64,000 nt of DNA, taken from Rhodococcus ruber. GTDB taxonomy: Bacteria > Actinomycetota > Actinomycetes > Mycobacteriales > Mycobacteriaceae. The stretch lies in the NCBI RefSeq assembly GCF_027270735.1, contig NZ_JAPWIJ010000005.1, positions 1 through 64,000 of the forward strand. Reading direction: 5' to 3'. Every line of letters begins with the position of its first letter. Positions within the stretch are counted from its first letter, which is position 1. The translations under genes and the position numbers were made by a program. The notes under the pieces are model-generated. The model searched no databases and was not told the origin of the DNA. It saw only the letters and a program-made list of their open reading frames with translations. This document shows positions 62,814-64,000 of the stretch, one piece after another.

Positions 62814-63161
62814 ATGCCATCACTGATCCACCTCGACTCAGCCACCGTCACCGGCGAACTCACCCCCGCCGGCCAGCGTCCCGGTGCCGACAGCGGCGAC
62901 CCGCAACTGGCAACCACGACCGTCGATGGCGGCACCCAAGCCCAGATCGGCATCTGGGAATGCCAACCAGGTGGCTGGCCCGTCATCAACCGCCCGAACA
63001 CCGAGACGTGCTACATCATCTCGGGTGCCGCGACATTGACCGATGACGACACCGGCAAGAAGACCGAGATCAACGCCGGTGATTACCTCACTCTCCCCCC
63101 AGGGTGGAGTGGACGCTGGGACGTCACCGAAACCCTGCGCAAGGCCTACACGATCTTCTGA
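62814..63161 (+). CDS. Cupin-fold protein (DUF861-like)
   Basis: A 115-residue single-domain cupin. The barrel motifs IGIWECQPGGWPVINRPNTE and CYIISGAATLTDDDTGKKTE with GDYLTLPPGWSG match the (S)-ureidoglycine/ethanolamine-type cupin_3 group. No metal-binding His pair is obvious. It is translated 21 nt after the FAD oxidase and may act on a product or as a small sensor. Confidence 0.85.
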   Translation: MPSLIHLDSATVTGELTPAGQRPGADSGDPQLATTTVDGGTQAQIGIWECQPGGWPVINRPNTETCYIISGAATLTDDDTGKKTEINAGDYLTLPPGWSGRWDVTETLRKAYTIF

Positions 63162-63186
63162 AAACCTCGAAGCTGATTGGAAATTT

Positions 63187-64000
63187 ATGTCTGACAACAC
63201 TATCGGTCACTGGCTCGACGGTAAGCCGTTCGCCGGCACGTCCGACAAGACCGCTCCGGTCACCAACCCCGCGACCGGACAGATCACCGGACAGGTAGCG
63301 CTGGCCACAGTCGAGGATGCGCGCACGGTCATCGCCTCTGCCGCAGCGGCATTTCCGGCCTGGCGAGACACCTCGCTGGCCAAGCGAACCGCGATCATCT
63401 TCAAGTTCCGTGAATTGCTCAACGCCAAGAAGGGTGAGCTCGCCGAGATCATCACCGCCGAGCACGGCAAGGTCCTCTCCGATGCACTCGGCGAGATCAG
63501 CCGCGGCCAGGAAGTCGTCGAATTCGCCTGCGGGATACCGCATCTGCTCAAAGGTGGCTTCACCGAGAACGCATCGACGAAGGTCGACATCTACTCGATC
63601 CGGCAGCCTCTCGGCCCCGTGGGCATCATCAGCCCGTTCAACTTCCCGGCGATGGTTCCGATGTGGTTCTTCCCCATCGCCATCGCCGCAGGCAACACCG
63701 TAGTTCTCAAGCCCAGCGAGAAGGATCCGACAGCGTCGCTGTGGATCGCCGAGCTCTGGGAAGAAGCCGGCCTACCTCCCGGTGTCTTCAACGTGCTCCA
63801 GGGCGACAAGGTCTCCGTCGACGAACTGCTCGAGAACACGTCGATCAAGTCGATCAGCTTCGTCGGGTCGACACCGATCGCGCAGTACGTGTACTCCACC
63901 GGCACCTCGCACGGTAAGCGCGTCCAGGCCCTCGGCGGCGCGAAGAACCACGCGATCGTCCTACCCGACGCCGATCTGGACCTCGCGGCCGACGCCATGG
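63187..64000 (+). CDS. mmsA: CoA-acylating methylmalonate-semialdehyde dehydrogenase (C-terminus cut by window edge)
   Basis: The first 271 residues of a MMSDH-type aldehyde dehydrogenase, beginning MSDNTIGHWLDGKPFAGTSD. RQPLGPVGIISPFNFPAMVP and SFVGSTPIAQYVY are characteristic of the CoA-acylating subgroup. It converts methylmalonate or malonate semialdehyde to propionyl- or acetyl-CoA with NAD and CoA. The catalytic Cys lies beyond the window end. ATG at 63187 follows the cupin stop by 25 nt; the site TTGGAAA is weak. It may also serve valine or beta-alanine degradation. Confidence 0.9.
   Translation, partial: MSDNTIGHWLDGKPFAGTSDKTAPVTNPATGQITGQVALATVEDARTVIASAAAAFPAWRDTSLAKRTAIIFKFRELLNAKKGELAEIITAEHGKVLSDALGEISRGQEVVEFACGIPHLLKGGFTENASTKVDIYSIRQPLGPVGIISPFNFPAMVPMWFFPIAIAAGNTVVLKPSEKDPTASLWIAELWEEAGLPPGVFNVLQGDKVSVDELLENTSIKSISFVGSTPIAQYVYSTGTSHGKRVQALGGAKNHAIVLPDADLDLAADAM

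Overview
The window looks like chromosome (or large plasmid) of a high-GC actinobacterium, most likely Rhodococcus or a close relative. The evidence is a mycofactocin locus with its leader peptide, a WhiB-like regulator, many short-chain dehydrogenases, PucR and MmyB-type regulators, and a dense patchwork of small catabolic operons. The genus is inferred from gene content, not from a marker gene.

Layout. 1-2.3 kb: mycofactocin genes mftC (cut by the window edge), mftB and mftA on the minus strand, divergent from mftR. 2.3-6 kb: a frameshifted GDSL esterase, a LysR and a PucR regulator. 6.3-9.7 kb: an operon of SDR, FAD amine/amino-acid oxidase, SDR and RidA. 9.7-17.3 kb: an accessory block containing a betaine-type ABC transporter (ATPase, lipoprotein, double-length permease), a MOSC protein and a 2Fe-2S flavin reductase. 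It is bracketed by two copies of the ridA 3' end and ends in IS3/IS110 debris. 17.4-29.4 kb: two catabolic operons (Gfo/Idh dehydrogenase, class III aminotransferase, aldehyde dehydrogenase; mycofactocin-type SDR, TIM-barrel isomerase, ribose-type ABC transporter), divergent from a ThDP enzyme. 29.4-38 kb: single catabolic or redox genes paired with MarR, CGNR and TetR regulators.

38-46 kb: a coherent ester-utilisation locus (MFS carrier, acyl-CoA ligase, esterase, SDR, thiolase, TetR, secreted polyester depolymerase) with a similar inverted-repeat motif at both outer promoters, then a MerR regulator. 46.8-50 kb: mostly gene debris plus one intact quinone oxidoreductase. 50-52.7 kb: an SDR/XRE pair between two 240-bp direct repeats that begin with the 3' half of a tRNA. 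52.8-57 kb: WhiB, an amidohydrolase, a fumarylacetoacetase/alpha-beta hydrolase fusion and a divergent GntR regulator. 57.7-64 kb: a truncated regulator, an amino-acid/GABA-type permease, a PucR regulator, a FAD amine oxidase, a cupin and the start of methylmalonate-semialdehyde dehydrogenase.

How the genes fit together. The window is a set of uptake-plus-oxidation modules, each with a local regulator. The mycofactocin genes at one end may supply the redox cofactor for the mycofactocin-type SDR at 22 kb. Oxidase and RidA at 7-9.7 kb fit imine production followed by imine hydrolysis. The most unusual module is the MOSC plus PDR-type reductase operon: together they resemble a split mARC/YcbX N-reductase tied to a quaternary-amine importer.
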